Below are positions 53,184-61,492 of a stretch of 64,000 nucleotides of DNA, piece by piece; position 1 is the first letter of the stretch; every line of letters starts with the position of its first letter. Source of the stretch: Halogeometricum sp. S3BR5-2 (GTDB lineage Archaea; Halobacteriota; Halobacteria; Halobacteriales; Haloferacaceae); assembly GCF_031624635.1 (NCBI RefSeq), contig NZ_JAMQOQ010000002.1, positions 434,001-498,000 of the forward strand. Direction: 5' to 3'. The position numbers were made by a program, and so were the translations under genes. Below the pieces are notes generated by a model. It was not told where the DNA came from, made no database searches, and saw only the letters and a list, made by a program, of their open reading frames with translations.

Positions 53184-54176
53184 CTACAGGTAGCCGAGTT
53201 CTTCCAGTCGCTCCTGGACGTCGTAGTCCGCGTCGGTCTGTCTGGCCGTGTCGACGTCCGGGACGACTTCGCCGGTGTCGGTGCCGGTGGCGAGGGCCCA
53301 CGGGACGCGTTTCAGGTCGGGGTGGACGAACCCCTCGGGGTGGCCGTAGCCGCCCATCTCCCCGAACAGGTCGCCGTGGTCGGCCGTGATGACGACGCGC
53401 TTGGCGTCGATGTTTTCGAGGAGTCTCCCGATGTCGTCGAGGACGAAGCGCAGGTTGTCCATGTACAGTTCCCACGCCTCCTCCCTGGTGGCGCGGCCCT
53501 GCATCATCTCGCGCCACGGGTCGTCCTCCAGCGGCGTCAGCGTCCGCTTCTCGCGGTGCGCCTCCGAGATGTACGGCGTGTGCGGCTGGAAGTAGTGCAG
53601 CACCATCCGCTCTGCGGGGTCCTCGCGCGCCATCTGGATGGCGTAGTCGGTGACAACCTCCGGCGGCGGGGCGGCGAAGTACTCGTCGTAGTCGTGTCGG
53701 TGTATCTGCAGGAGGTTCTGGAACGTCGACTTCTCGACCACGTCCCACTTCCCCGACATGAACGGGATGGCGTACGCCTTCGGCGGGAACACGCGGTCGT
53801 CGAACGTCTGCGGGACGAACGGGTTCGTCGTGACGAGCGACGTGTTCTCTATCTCCGAGCGGTACTCGTTGGTGAACGTCTTGCAGATCCACTCGTGGGA
53901 GGCGCTCCCGACCGACCAGATGGAGCTGACGAGTTCGATGTAATCGTACTCGGGGGCGACCGCCCGAAGGGCGTCCAGTCGACAGGCGTCGAGGACGATG
54001 AGGAGGTCCCACTCCCGTTCGTAGATGTTGGTTCCGAGGGGGTATCGAGTCGTGAGCGAGAAGTACGGTCCGTTGAACGCGCCGCGGAGGGACTTCAACA
54101 GGGCTTGCTTCGGACTGCTCCCGCTTTTGACTTCCGAGGGGAACTCTCTGAGCCACGCTCGGATGTCGGTGTGCAT
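53184..54176 (-). CDS. Alkaline-phosphatase-superfamily enzyme, short type 1
   Basis: A 330-residue protein. The metal-binding Asp is in DLLIVLDACRLDALRAVAPE and the second metal site is in RVVITADHGDLFGEMGGYG, with HYFQPHTPYISEAHREKR in the middle. The possible nucleophile region reads SSIWSVGSASHEW, with no Cys. It shares the LDACR-D and GSAS segments with the divergent gene at 54491 (its paralogue in this locus). It is shorter than sulfatases (about 470) and has no signal peptide. Function is likely in group transfer or hydrolysis on the glycan; the substrate is unknown. Confidence 0.8.
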   Translation of the reverse strand: MHTDIRAWLREFPSEVKSGSSPKQALLKSLRGAFNGPYFSLTTRYPLGTNIYEREWDLLIVLDACRLDALRAVAPEYDYIELVSSIWSVGSASHEWICKTFTNEYRSEIENTSLVTTNPFVPQTFDDRVFPPKAYAIPFMSGKWDVVEKSTFQNLLQIHRHDYDEYFAAPPPEVVTDYAIQMAREDPAERMVLHYFQPHTPYISEAHREKRTLTPLEDDPWREMMQGRATREEAWELYMDNLRFVLDDIGRLLENIDAKRVVITADHGDLFGEMGGYGHPEGFVHPDLKRVPWALATGTDTGEVVPDVDTARQTDADYDVQERLEELGYL

Positions 54177-54350
54177 GTGGCTACAGGGTACGGCGGATAG
54201 CGGATATAGTTATGGAGCGTACAATTCTGAATTCGGCCCCCTCCGGGCGTGAAACTATCGTTTCGCGAAGATGTCCGCGACACCGCCGGCGCCGGTCGAC
54301 GGTCGGTGAGAGGCTCCATACTTTTAGGGACCGAGAGGGTTCTTCGTACC
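54177..54350. promoter_or_regulatory. Divergent promoter between the two short AP-type genes
   Basis: The leftward gene has ATAACTATATCC about 26-37 bases before its ATG, a good TATA position for a leaderless transcript. The rightward side has CATACTTTTAGG at about 54317, about 30 bases before the ATG at 54351. Confidence 0.4.
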
Positions 54351-54494
54351 ATGGCGCTCTCCATTCCCCGTGGACGCTCGTTCGTCGGCGCTGCCGACGT
54401 GATTCGCGGACGCCCGGTCACGACGACGGCGACCGTTCGAGAGCCGACCGCATCGACCGAGGGTCGAACCGCGACCGACGGAACTCGCCGATGA
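54351..54494 (+). CDS. Possible 47-residue leader ORF of the short AP-type gene
   Basis: A frame beginning MALSIPRGRSFVGAADVIRG ends with a TGA overlapping the ATG at 54491 (ATGA). It begins just behind a TATA-like CATACTTTTA (about 54317). It is therefore well placed to be translated and coupled to the next gene, but the composition is Arg/Thr-rich and the product unrecognised. Confidence 0.35.
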   Translation: MALSIPRGRSFVGAADVIRGRPVTTTATVREPTASTEGRTATDGTRR

Positions 54495-55399
54495 TACTCT
54501 GGGACCGCATCCGGGAGAACCCGGAACTGCTCACCCGCGCCCTTCGGGACCCCGGTCTGATCGGACTCGGACTCAACCGGGCGTACTACGACTACACCGG
54601 TGACGGCCAGTACAACGCGAGGGGGGTGGACGTCTTCGAGGAGGACTGGGACAACCTCATCCTCCTCGACGCCTGCCGGGCGGACACCTACGCCGAGATG
54701 ACGCCCTTCGCGGGCGCCCCCGAGACGCGGCAGTCTCGCGGGAGCGCGAGCAAACAGTTCGTCCGCGGAAACTTCCAGGACAAGCGGCTCCACGACGTGG
54801 TGTACATCTCCGGAAACCGCTGGTACCTCCAGCTACAGGAGCAACTGAACTGCGAACTCCACGCGTACCACGACGTCGAACGGGACGTCGCGGACGGGTT
54901 CGTTCCCAGCCCCGAGGCGGTCACTCGGGCGGTGCTCGACCTCAAGGACGAGTATCCGAACAAGCGGCTCCTCATCCACTACATGCAGCCGCACTACCCG
55001 TACCTCGACACCGACAACGACGCGTTCGAACTCGACAGGACCGGCCTCCGGGAGACGGTCCGCCGGAGCGACGTGAGCTACGAGGACGTCCAGGAGGCGT
55101 ACCGCTCGAACCTCCGGTACGCCCTCGAACACGTTCAGACCCTCGTCGAGGAACTCGACGGCAAGACCGTCATCAGTTCTGACCACGGCGAGATGCTCGG
55201 CGACCGACTCACGCCGTTCCCGGTCCGCTGGGTCGGCCACCCGCCGGGCATCTTCACCGACAAACTGGTCACGGTTCCGTGGCACGTCGTCGCCGACGGT
55301 CCGCGCCGGACCATCAGAGCCGACCCGCCGGTCGAGTCGGACGCTATCGACATGGCCGAGGTCGAACAGAACCTCAAAGACCTCGGCTACAAGGTGTAG
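54491..55399 (+). CDS. Alkaline-phosphatase-superfamily enzyme, short type 2
   Basis: A 302-residue protein, the divergent relative of the one at 53184. The first metal site is in DNLILLDACRADTYAEMTPF, the nucleophile-like region in RQSRGSASKQFVRGNF, and the second metal site in VISSDHGEMLGDRLTPFPVR. The middle has RLLIHYMQPHYPYLDTDNDA, as in the other. The C terminus, VEQNLKDLGYKV, also resembles the paralogue's VQERLEELGYL and the larger sulfatase's LSDLGYVMD, suggesting a common ancestor. No signal peptide. The start is the ATG of MILWDRIRENPELL, coupled to a short upstream frame. Confidence 0.8.
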   Translation: MILWDRIRENPELLTRALRDPGLIGLGLNRAYYDYTGDGQYNARGVDVFEEDWDNLILLDACRADTYAEMTPFAGAPETRQSRGSASKQFVRGNFQDKRLHDVVYISGNRWYLQLQEQLNCELHAYHDVERDVADGFVPSPEAVTRAVLDLKDEYPNKRLLIHYMQPHYPYLDTDNDAFELDRTGLRETVRRSDVSYEDVQEAYRSNLRYALEHVQTLVEELDGKTVISSDHGEMLGDRLTPFPVRWVGHPPGIFTDKLVTVPWHVVADGPRRTIRADPPVESDAIDMAEVEQNLKDLGYKV

Positions 55400-55519
55400 T
55401 CGTCGGTTTCGGACTCGATTCGACTCGGTTCGACCCGTATCGGAGTCGCCGCGCGCGCCGAACCCCGCCGGTGCGCGCCGGGACCCCGGGGAATGCCAGA
55501 AAGAGGGTCGAGCGTCGGT

Positions 55520-56845
55520 TCAGTGCTGTTCTTCGAGCTGCTGCACCCGCGCGAGGAGTTCGAGCACGTCGTCTTCTATCTTGACGAAGTTCTCGTTCAG
55601 CGGGACGTGCCAGTCGACGGTGCCCGGTTCGGGGAGCACGTAGCCGCCGTACGTCTCGGGGTCGGCGGGCGCCGGTTCCGAGGTTTCCGGGTCCGCGCCG
55701 TCGCTCGCTCCGGGGCCCACCTCGGACTCGCTGGGGACGGAGGGTTCGAGGGGACTCCCTCGAACCGTGGACTTGACGATGCCGCGGTCGCGGCCGAGCG
55801 AGATGCCCGACCCGTGGATGATCTCGTCGATGGAACCGCTCGCGCTGTCGGTGAAGTTGACCATCGTGTCGGTGCCGTGGACGGAGACGCGTCCGCCGAC
55901 GACCTCCATCTGGTCGGTGTAGATGCCCGCGCCGTCGCGGTGACCGCCCTGCCCGACGTTCTTGATGGCCACCTCGTTCAGTTCGAGGCGCCCGGGCACG
56001 GGGAAGTCGATGCCGGGGAACTTCCCGCCGTCGATGATGCAGTTCTCCAGAGCGACCGTCCCGATGGACGCGTCGGAGGGGTTCGCCTTCACCGGGATTT
56101 CGGTGTCGGAGTTCCCGATCATGATGGTGTTGCGGATGGTCGTCTTCGCGTTCTCCTGCGTCATCTTGAGGCTCCCCCGGTAGGAGTCCCGCATCACGCA
56201 GTTCTCGATGAGGACCGTCTGCCAGTCTTTCGGCTTCGCGTGCCCCACGTCGACGTCGGCGCCCTTCTGGTCGGTGAACAGGCACTTCCGGATGTTCGTC
56301 GTCGTCTTCGCGGTCTGGTTGGGCGAGATGCCGTGACCGCCGTTCCAGACGTAGCCGGCGTTGTGGAAGTGCGAGTAGGTTATCTCCGAGTCCATGTGCC
56401 CGGAGTGTTTGAGGTTCGCGTTCTGCGCGTTCATGAGCCGGCAGTTGTGCATCTTGAACAGCCCCTCGGCCTCCGTGAGAACGCACAGCCCGACGCTGTC
56501 GTTCGGCTGCTGGTCCTTGTTGCCGTCGACGGTCAGTCCGTCGAATGTCACGTCCCGCGGGGACTGCGAGCCCTTCACCAGGAAGACGAAGTGCGCCTTC
56601 GTGTGGCCGCCGGCCATCTTGATGACGGTCTCGTCCGCACCGGCGCCCTTCCAGGTCAGGTCGTCCCAGCTTCCGTCGCCGGGGTACGCCAACGGGATGC
56701 GGCTGTCGGAGCCGACGAGATACGTCCCGGGCGGGAAGTAGACCGTCCCGCCGGGCCCCGCCGCGTCCGCGGCCTCCCGTATAGCGTCCGTGTCGTCGCG
56801 CGATCCGTCACCGACCGCACCGAAGTCTGTAACTTTCTTCACCAT
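55520..56845 (-). CDS. Parallel beta-helix (pectate-lyase-like) protein without signal peptide
   Basis: A 441-residue protein. The ATG of MVKKVTDFGAVGDGSRDDTD at 56845 is chosen because it begins with the pectate-lyase superfamily segment VTDFGAVGDG; an extension to 56962 adds no signal peptide. The body is a right-handed parallel beta-helix with N-terminal GTVYFPPGTYLV and repeated short strands. The C-terminal part has PGTVDWHVPLNENFVKIEDD and ends in a coiled coil (ARVQQLEEQH). It may bind or cleave a polysaccharide. Close relative of the gene upstream on the same strand. Confidence 0.8.
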   Translation of the reverse strand: MVKKVTDFGAVGDGSRDDTDAIREAADAAGPGGTVYFPPGTYLVGSDSRIPLAYPGDGSWDDLTWKGAGADETVIKMAGGHTKAHFVFLVKGSQSPRDVTFDGLTVDGNKDQQPNDSVGLCVLTEAEGLFKMHNCRLMNAQNANLKHSGHMDSEITYSHFHNAGYVWNGGHGISPNQTAKTTTNIRKCLFTDQKGADVDVGHAKPKDWQTVLIENCVMRDSYRGSLKMTQENAKTTIRNTIMIGNSDTEIPVKANPSDASIGTVALENCIIDGGKFPGIDFPVPGRLELNEVAIKNVGQGGHRDGAGIYTDQMEVVGGRVSVHGTDTMVNFTDSASGSIDEIIHGSGISLGRDRGIVKSTVRGSPLEPSVPSESEVGPGASDGADPETSEPAPADPETYGGYVLPEPGTVDWHVPLNENFVKIEDDVLELLARVQQLEEQH

Positions 56846-57120
56846 GATACTGCTCTCAGTTGTTCCGCTCCGCGGTCGAACGGGAGGTCTCGTGTCGGTC
56901 GTCCGCTCGCTTCTGGAGGCACCCGATGGCGCCGCGTTCTGCGTCCATACCTCCGAATTCACCGTTCAGTGAATAACTCTTCTTTCCACATGTCATCCCG
57001 AACGTGTCCGGTGGTAGTGAGATGTAGCCGGGTACTCGCGATTTGATTATCGCTTGAATACCAGAACGGGCCGTTCGGGTTCGCGCACGTCGCGGCCGCG
57101 GCCGACGCGGATGGTGGCCG

Positions 57121-58545
57121 TCACGACGCGGACCGCGGACCGACGTTTTCCCGGGCGACGACGTTCGGTTCCAGCGGTTCGCCGCGGGTGGTCTGCTTCA
57201 CGTCGACGCCCTGGCTCTTGCCCACGCCGGAGACGTTGCCGTAGACGAGTTCGGCTATCGAACCCGCCCCGTCCTCGATGTTGAGGGCAATGCTCTCGTT
57301 GTTTCGACCGACGTTGTGAATGGAGATTCGACCGGAGTCGCGGAAGTCGATGTCGCGGGTGAATATCCCGCCCCGGTCCTGTCCGCGCTGTCGGTTGTTC
57401 TGGTCGACGTTCATGATGGCGACGTTGTCGAGACGCAGGCGTCCGGGACACGGCAGGTCGATTCCCGGCCATCCCCCGCCGTCGATGAGCACGTCTTCGA
57501 GAACGAGGTCGTCGATGCTGATGTCCGTCGGGTTGACCTTGACCGGAATCGTCGTCGCGTCGCCGCCCAGCATCTGCGTGCGGCGAACGGTCGTCAGTTT
57601 GTTCTGCGTCGAGAGCTTCAGCGACGCGAGGCTGTTCTCCAGAATGCACTCGTCGATGAGAACGGTCTGTAGCTCCGTATCGGCCGTCTGCCCGACGTCG
57701 ACGGACGCCCCGCCCGAGTTGTGGCAGTGACACCGCCTGATGACCGTCTCCGACTGCCGCCGGACCTGGTTCGGCGAGATGTCGTGGCCGCCGTTCGACC
57801 GCATTCCGTTGTCGCTGAACTCGCAGTACTGGATGTCGGCGTCCATCCCGCCGGACAGTTTCACGCCCGCGTTCAGCCACGAGGTGACGTGGCAGTCGCG
57901 CATGATGAGCGTCCCCTCGGCCTCCGTCCGGACGCCCAGACCGGGGTTGACTCCCTGATTCCGCTTGTTGCCGACGATGGTGAGGCGTTCGAGTCGGACG
58001 GTCCCGACGCTGTTCCCCGGGTCCGTCCCGATGTACACCGCGCTGTGGACGCCCTCGTGCCCGGGGGCCAACACCAGCCTCGTCTCCCCCGACTCCGGGC
58101 CGGCGCCCCGGAGCGTGACGTTCCTGTTCGAGGCGTTGAGTCGGATGGCCTTGGAGTCGGTGTCGCGCGCGTCGAGGAGGATGTTCCCCGGCGGGAGGTA
58201 CACCACGCCGCCCGGAGAGGCCGCCCGTACCGCTCGCATGATGGCGGGAGCGTCGTTGGTCTGTCCGTCTATCGCCGCGCCGTAGTCCCGGATATCTTCG
58301 CCCTCGGGCACCTGCTCGTCGGTCTCGGTCGGCGTCGGGGATATCGGGGTCGGCGCCTCCGAATCGACGTCGTCGTCCCCGTCCGAGAAGAGATACGAGA
58401 GCCCGAGCGTCGCGGTACCGACGACGCCCGCAGTCGCCGCTACGATGGTCTCTCGGCGCGTTATCGTCTCCTCTCCGGTCCGCTCTCCTTCTCCGTCGAC
58501 GCCCCCGTCTTCGGCCTCCGCTCGGCGCTCCGCGTCCTCACTCAT
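57121..58545 (-). CDS. Tat-exported parallel beta-helix protein
   Basis: A 474-residue protein with an acidic N terminus, a twin-arginine signal ITRRETIVAATAGVVGTATL at residues 28-47, and then a Pro/Thr linker. The beta-helix begins at IRDYGAAIDGQTNDAPAIMR and GGVVYLPPGNILL. It shares landmark stretches with the downstream paralogue: HDISPNQ against HGISPNQ, IPVKVNPTDISI against IPVKANPSDASI and PGIDLPCPGRLRLDNVAIMN against PGIDFPVPGRLELNEVAIKN. Predicted role: surface or secreted lyase or binding protein acting on the exported glycan. Confidence 0.85.
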   Translation of the reverse strand: MSEDAERRAEAEDGGVDGEGERTGEETITRRETIVAATAGVVGTATLGLSYLFSDGDDDVDSEAPTPISPTPTETDEQVPEGEDIRDYGAAIDGQTNDAPAIMRAVRAASPGGVVYLPPGNILLDARDTDSKAIRLNASNRNVTLRGAGPESGETRLVLAPGHEGVHSAVYIGTDPGNSVGTVRLERLTIVGNKRNQGVNPGLGVRTEAEGTLIMRDCHVTSWLNAGVKLSGGMDADIQYCEFSDNGMRSNGGHDISPNQVRRQSETVIRRCHCHNSGGASVDVGQTADTELQTVLIDECILENSLASLKLSTQNKLTTVRRTQMLGGDATTIPVKVNPTDISIDDLVLEDVLIDGGGWPGIDLPCPGRLRLDNVAIMNVDQNNRQRGQDRGGIFTRDIDFRDSGRISIHNVGRNNESIALNIEDGAGSIAELVYGNVSGVGKSQGVDVKQTTRGEPLEPNVVARENVGPRSAS

Positions 58546-58998
58546 CTCTCGTCCGCACCCCTCGCTGTCCTGCCCCTGTTCGCTCGGCCGGCGCGTCCTC
58601 CGCTCCGCCGAACGCCGTCGGATATCTCGTGTCTGTATTCATGGTTCTGGGGTTGCCAGGTCCGCCGACCGCGTGTCCGTTTGCTATCCGGAAGGTCCCC
58701 ATCGGTTAAAGGTATACGCTCCGTAGACGACCGACTGCGGTGGTGTACGCCTCGAATCTCCCGCTTCGGCCGGATTCGCCGCCGCCGCGGTTCGTATCCG
58801 AAGATTAGTAGCAATGTAACTAATTTCTCGCCTCAATCATAAACTTCCTGTCCTTTGTTTCGCGTCGCTCGGCGGCCCCGCTCGTTCCGTAATAACACGC
58901 ATAACAGTATGCGCACGCCGGGAGAGAACGGACGAGAACGATGTCCGGATCGAACGCCACGCAACCGCGCTCGCGACGCCCGCCCGTCCGGTGACCCG
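58546..58998. other. Divergent spacer between beta-helix and GT2 genes
   Basis: No gene is supported in these 453 bases. AT-rich parts at 58800-58855 (AGATTAGTAGCAATGTAACTA) and a nearby weak TTAGT/ACTAA repeat suit promoters. An in-frame ATG at 58909 could lengthen the GT2 protein but its added residues are Arg/Pro-rich. Confidence 0.4.
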
Positions 58999-59964
58999 AT
59001 GAGCCGAACCGACTCCCGCGCCGACGACCCCTTGGTCACGGTGATCATCACCACGTACGACCGTCCGACGTATCTGCGGACGGCCGTAGAAACCGTCTCC
59101 GACCAGGAGTACGCGCCCGTCGAACTGATAGTCGTCGACGACTGCTCGGAGGTGCCGGCGAGCGAGGCGCTCGACGGCGTCTCCCCGGACGTGCACTCCT
59201 TCGAGATACGCCGGCACTCGGAGAACCGCGGCGCCAACGCCGCCCGGAACACGGGCGTCGAGGCGGCGACGGGCGAGTACATCGCCTTCCTCGACGACGA
59301 CGACCGGTGGGACCCCGAGAAGCTCTCGAAACAGGTCGCCCGCTTCCGGACCGCCGGCGACGACGTCGGCCTCGTCTACGTCGGTCGTAAAGGAGAGATG
59401 GACGGCAACGTCCGCGACGTGGTCATCCCCGACCCCGTCGACGGCGACGTCACGAAGGCGGTGCTCTGCCGGAACGTCGTCGGCACCCAGTCGGCGGTGA
59501 TGGTCCGCTCGGACCTCGCCAAGGAGACGCCGTTCGACGAGCGGTTCAAGCGGTGGGCCGACCTGGAGTGGTACGTCGCCCTCTCGACGAAGTGCGAGTT
59601 CGAACCCATCGGAGAGGCGCTCGTCACCTACGAGTACGACGCGCACAACCGCATCTCCGACGACTACGACAACCTCCTGGAGAGCTACGGGCTGTTCGTC
59701 GAGAAGTACCGCGACCTGGCGGCCGAGTACGGCCCCCTCTTCGAGCGCAAGATGCTCGGCTGGACGGCCTACCGGGTCGGGTCGGCGTCGATAAACGACA
59801 GGAACTACGAGGTGGCCCGCCGGTTCTTCCTGAAGGCGGTCCAACACTACCCCTTCGAACCCACGTTCCTCCTGTACGCCGGCGTGACGCTCGGCGGGCG
59901 GACGACCCACCGACTCGCGCAGGTCGCGAACCGTTTCGTCGCCGGGTCGTCGGTCCCCGAGTGA
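58999..59964 (+). CDS. Glycosyltransferase family 2
   Basis: A 321-residue GT-A enzyme with the classic N terminus: PLVTVIITTYDRPTYLRTAV, the ELIVVDDCSEVPA strand, NRGANAARNTGVEAATGEYI, then FLDDDDRWDP (DXD). Its middle has CRNVVGTQSAVMVRSDLA and FKRWADLEWYVAL. The C-terminal part is helical with FFLKAVQHYPFEPTFLLY. Start at 58999 (MSRTDSRADDPLVTV) is preferred to an in-frame ATG at 58909. It acts in the cytoplasm on nucleotide sugars. Confidence 0.92.
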   Translation: MSRTDSRADDPLVTVIITTYDRPTYLRTAVETVSDQEYAPVELIVVDDCSEVPASEALDGVSPDVHSFEIRRHSENRGANAARNTGVEAATGEYIAFLDDDDRWDPEKLSKQVARFRTAGDDVGLVYVGRKGEMDGNVRDVVIPDPVDGDVTKAVLCRNVVGTQSAVMVRSDLAKETPFDERFKRWADLEWYVALSTKCEFEPIGEALVTYEYDAHNRISDDYDNLLESYGLFVEKYRDLAAEYGPLFERKMLGWTAYRVGSASINDRNYEVARRFFLKAVQHYPFEPTFLLYAGVTLGGRTTHRLAQVANRFVAGSSVPE

Positions 59965-59974
59965 CCCTCGGGTC

Positions 59975-61345
59975 TCAGTTCGACCGCTCGACGCCGCCGT
60001 ATCCCATCTCGCCGTAGCCCTGTAGCCCGTAGTCGTCGAGCGAAGGCGTCGGGGTTGGCGTCGGCGTCGGCGTGGGTGTCGGAGTGGGCGTCGGCGTGAC
60101 GGCCGGTTGGTTGCTCGTGAACTCGATCCAGTTGAGGTTCACGTCGCCGTCGACCACTTCGACCCGCAGCACCTGTTCCCGCCCCTCGGAGAGGACGACG
60201 TCGTCTATCGTCACCGTCTGCCAGGACTGCCAGCCGCCGGTGTTCGGCACCTCGACGACGCCGAGTTCCTCGCGGTCGAGCAGCACGCGGAATCGCTTGC
60301 CGCTGGCGGGCGAGGCGACGCGGAGTTTGATGTCGTACGTCGCGGCCGTCACGTCGACGGTGTACTCGAGCCACTCGCCCTCCTGCATCCATCCGACGTT
60401 GTACGTCCCGGAGTCGTCCTGCGTGTTCTCGATGTCGACCAGTTCGTCCGTCCGGTAGTCGCCGCCCTTGGCCGCGCTCGTGGTGTCGAAGTACGCGACG
60501 CCGGCGCCGCCCTCGTCGAAGTGCTCGGCTTCGATCTGACCCGGAAGCGTCCTGACCTGCCCGCCGAAGGGCGACTGCCCGTCCGTCGGCGCGGGGGTAG
60601 GTGTCGGCGTTGGAGTCGGCGTCGGCGTGGGGGTCGGAGTGGGAGTGGGCGTCGGAGTCGGCGTTTCCGTCTCCGCTCCCTCCCCCGAGACGGCTAACGT
60701 GTAGTCCCCGCCGCCGTTCTCGACGTCGATAACCTGTACGTAGTACGTTCCGGACTGCTCGACCGCGCTTCGGACCGTCACCGGTCCCGAAGCGCCCAGG
60801 TATCGGAGGTCGCTCCACTCGCCGTCGGTGTCGTAGACGACGACCGCGACCACGCCGGCGTCGGCGGCCCGTTCGAAGTCGACGACGAGTTCCTCTCCCG
60901 CCGTCGCGTCCACGGCGTACCAGTCGACCTCCGAGGACGCCAACCGCCCCGACACGGTGGCGCCGAGGTCGACGGCCATCGCCGTCGCCCGACTGTCGTT
61001 CGACTCGGACTCGTCCACGGTGAGGTCGAGCGAGGAGGCCTGCCGGAGGACGGCCGCCCCGCCGTATCCGAACGCCGAGACGGGTTGGACGCTGGCGACG
61101 CTCCCCGACGCCCCGGTACACCCCGCGACGGAGGCCGTCGCCGCGGCGACGCCGACCATCTTCAGATACGAGCGCCGACCGATTTCGACCTGGTCGGGCG
61201 ACGTTTCGTCCGCGTCGGAGTCGGGGTCGGAGTCGGACGCGGTCCGCGTCCGCGGACGCAAGGTCGCCCCCGAAACCCAACTCCTCACGGCCCCCCCGAG
61301 GCCGCTCCGTTCCGTTCGATTTTCGTCGGAAAGTTTTCTACTCAT
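59975..61345 (-). CDS. Tat-exported lipoprotein with PPC domain and CBM6-like domain
   Basis: A 456-residue secreted protein. Twin-arginine signal at about 57-58 (IGRRSYLKMVGVAAATASVA) followed by lipobox GC, so a Tat lipoprotein. Residues about 105-220 resemble the PPC (pre-peptidase C-terminal) domain (ESNDSRATAMAVDLGATVSG). A Pro-Thr repeat linker follows, then a CBM6-type domain (LPGQIEAEHFDEGGAGVAYF, NVGWMQEGEWLEYTVDV), a second Pro-Thr repeat and a short tail DDYGLQGYGEMGYGG. It binds a polysaccharide at the cell surface. Convergent with the GT2 gene. Confidence 0.88.
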   Translation of the reverse strand: MSRKLSDENRTERSGLGGAVRSWVSGATLRPRTRTASDSDPDSDADETSPDQVEIGRRSYLKMVGVAAATASVAGCTGASGSVASVQPVSAFGYGGAAVLRQASSLDLTVDESESNDSRATAMAVDLGATVSGRLASSEVDWYAVDATAGEELVVDFERAADAGVVAVVVYDTDGEWSDLRYLGASGPVTVRSAVEQSGTYYVQVIDVENGGGDYTLAVSGEGAETETPTPTPTPTPTPTPTPTPTPTPTPAPTDGQSPFGGQVRTLPGQIEAEHFDEGGAGVAYFDTTSAAKGGDYRTDELVDIENTQDDSGTYNVGWMQEGEWLEYTVDVTAATYDIKLRVASPASGKRFRVLLDREELGVVEVPNTGGWQSWQTVTIDDVVLSEGREQVLRVEVVDGDVNLNWIEFTSNQPAVTPTPTPTPTPTPTPTPTPSLDDYGLQGYGEMGYGGVERSN

Positions 61346-61492
61346 CCTGAGAAGAAATACAGGAATAGCTTAATTATCGCTTTTGCATACTTAACAGCGA
61401 ACGGTAGATAACTTCTATCCAGATACCGGCGGATAGTTATTAGATAGTTACCAAAATTGCGGTCGAGAGGGTAGACGGTCGCGCCGGCGCGA
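61346..61492. promoter_or_regulatory. AT-rich promoter stretch of the CBM6 lipoprotein gene
   Basis: Read leftward, this holds TAATTAAGCTATTC about 30 bases before the ATG, a good leaderless promoter, and further up CGGATAGTTATTAGATAG (61430-61447), which also occurs in the upstream region of the cohesin-dockerin operon (11 identical bases). Confidence 0.4.
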
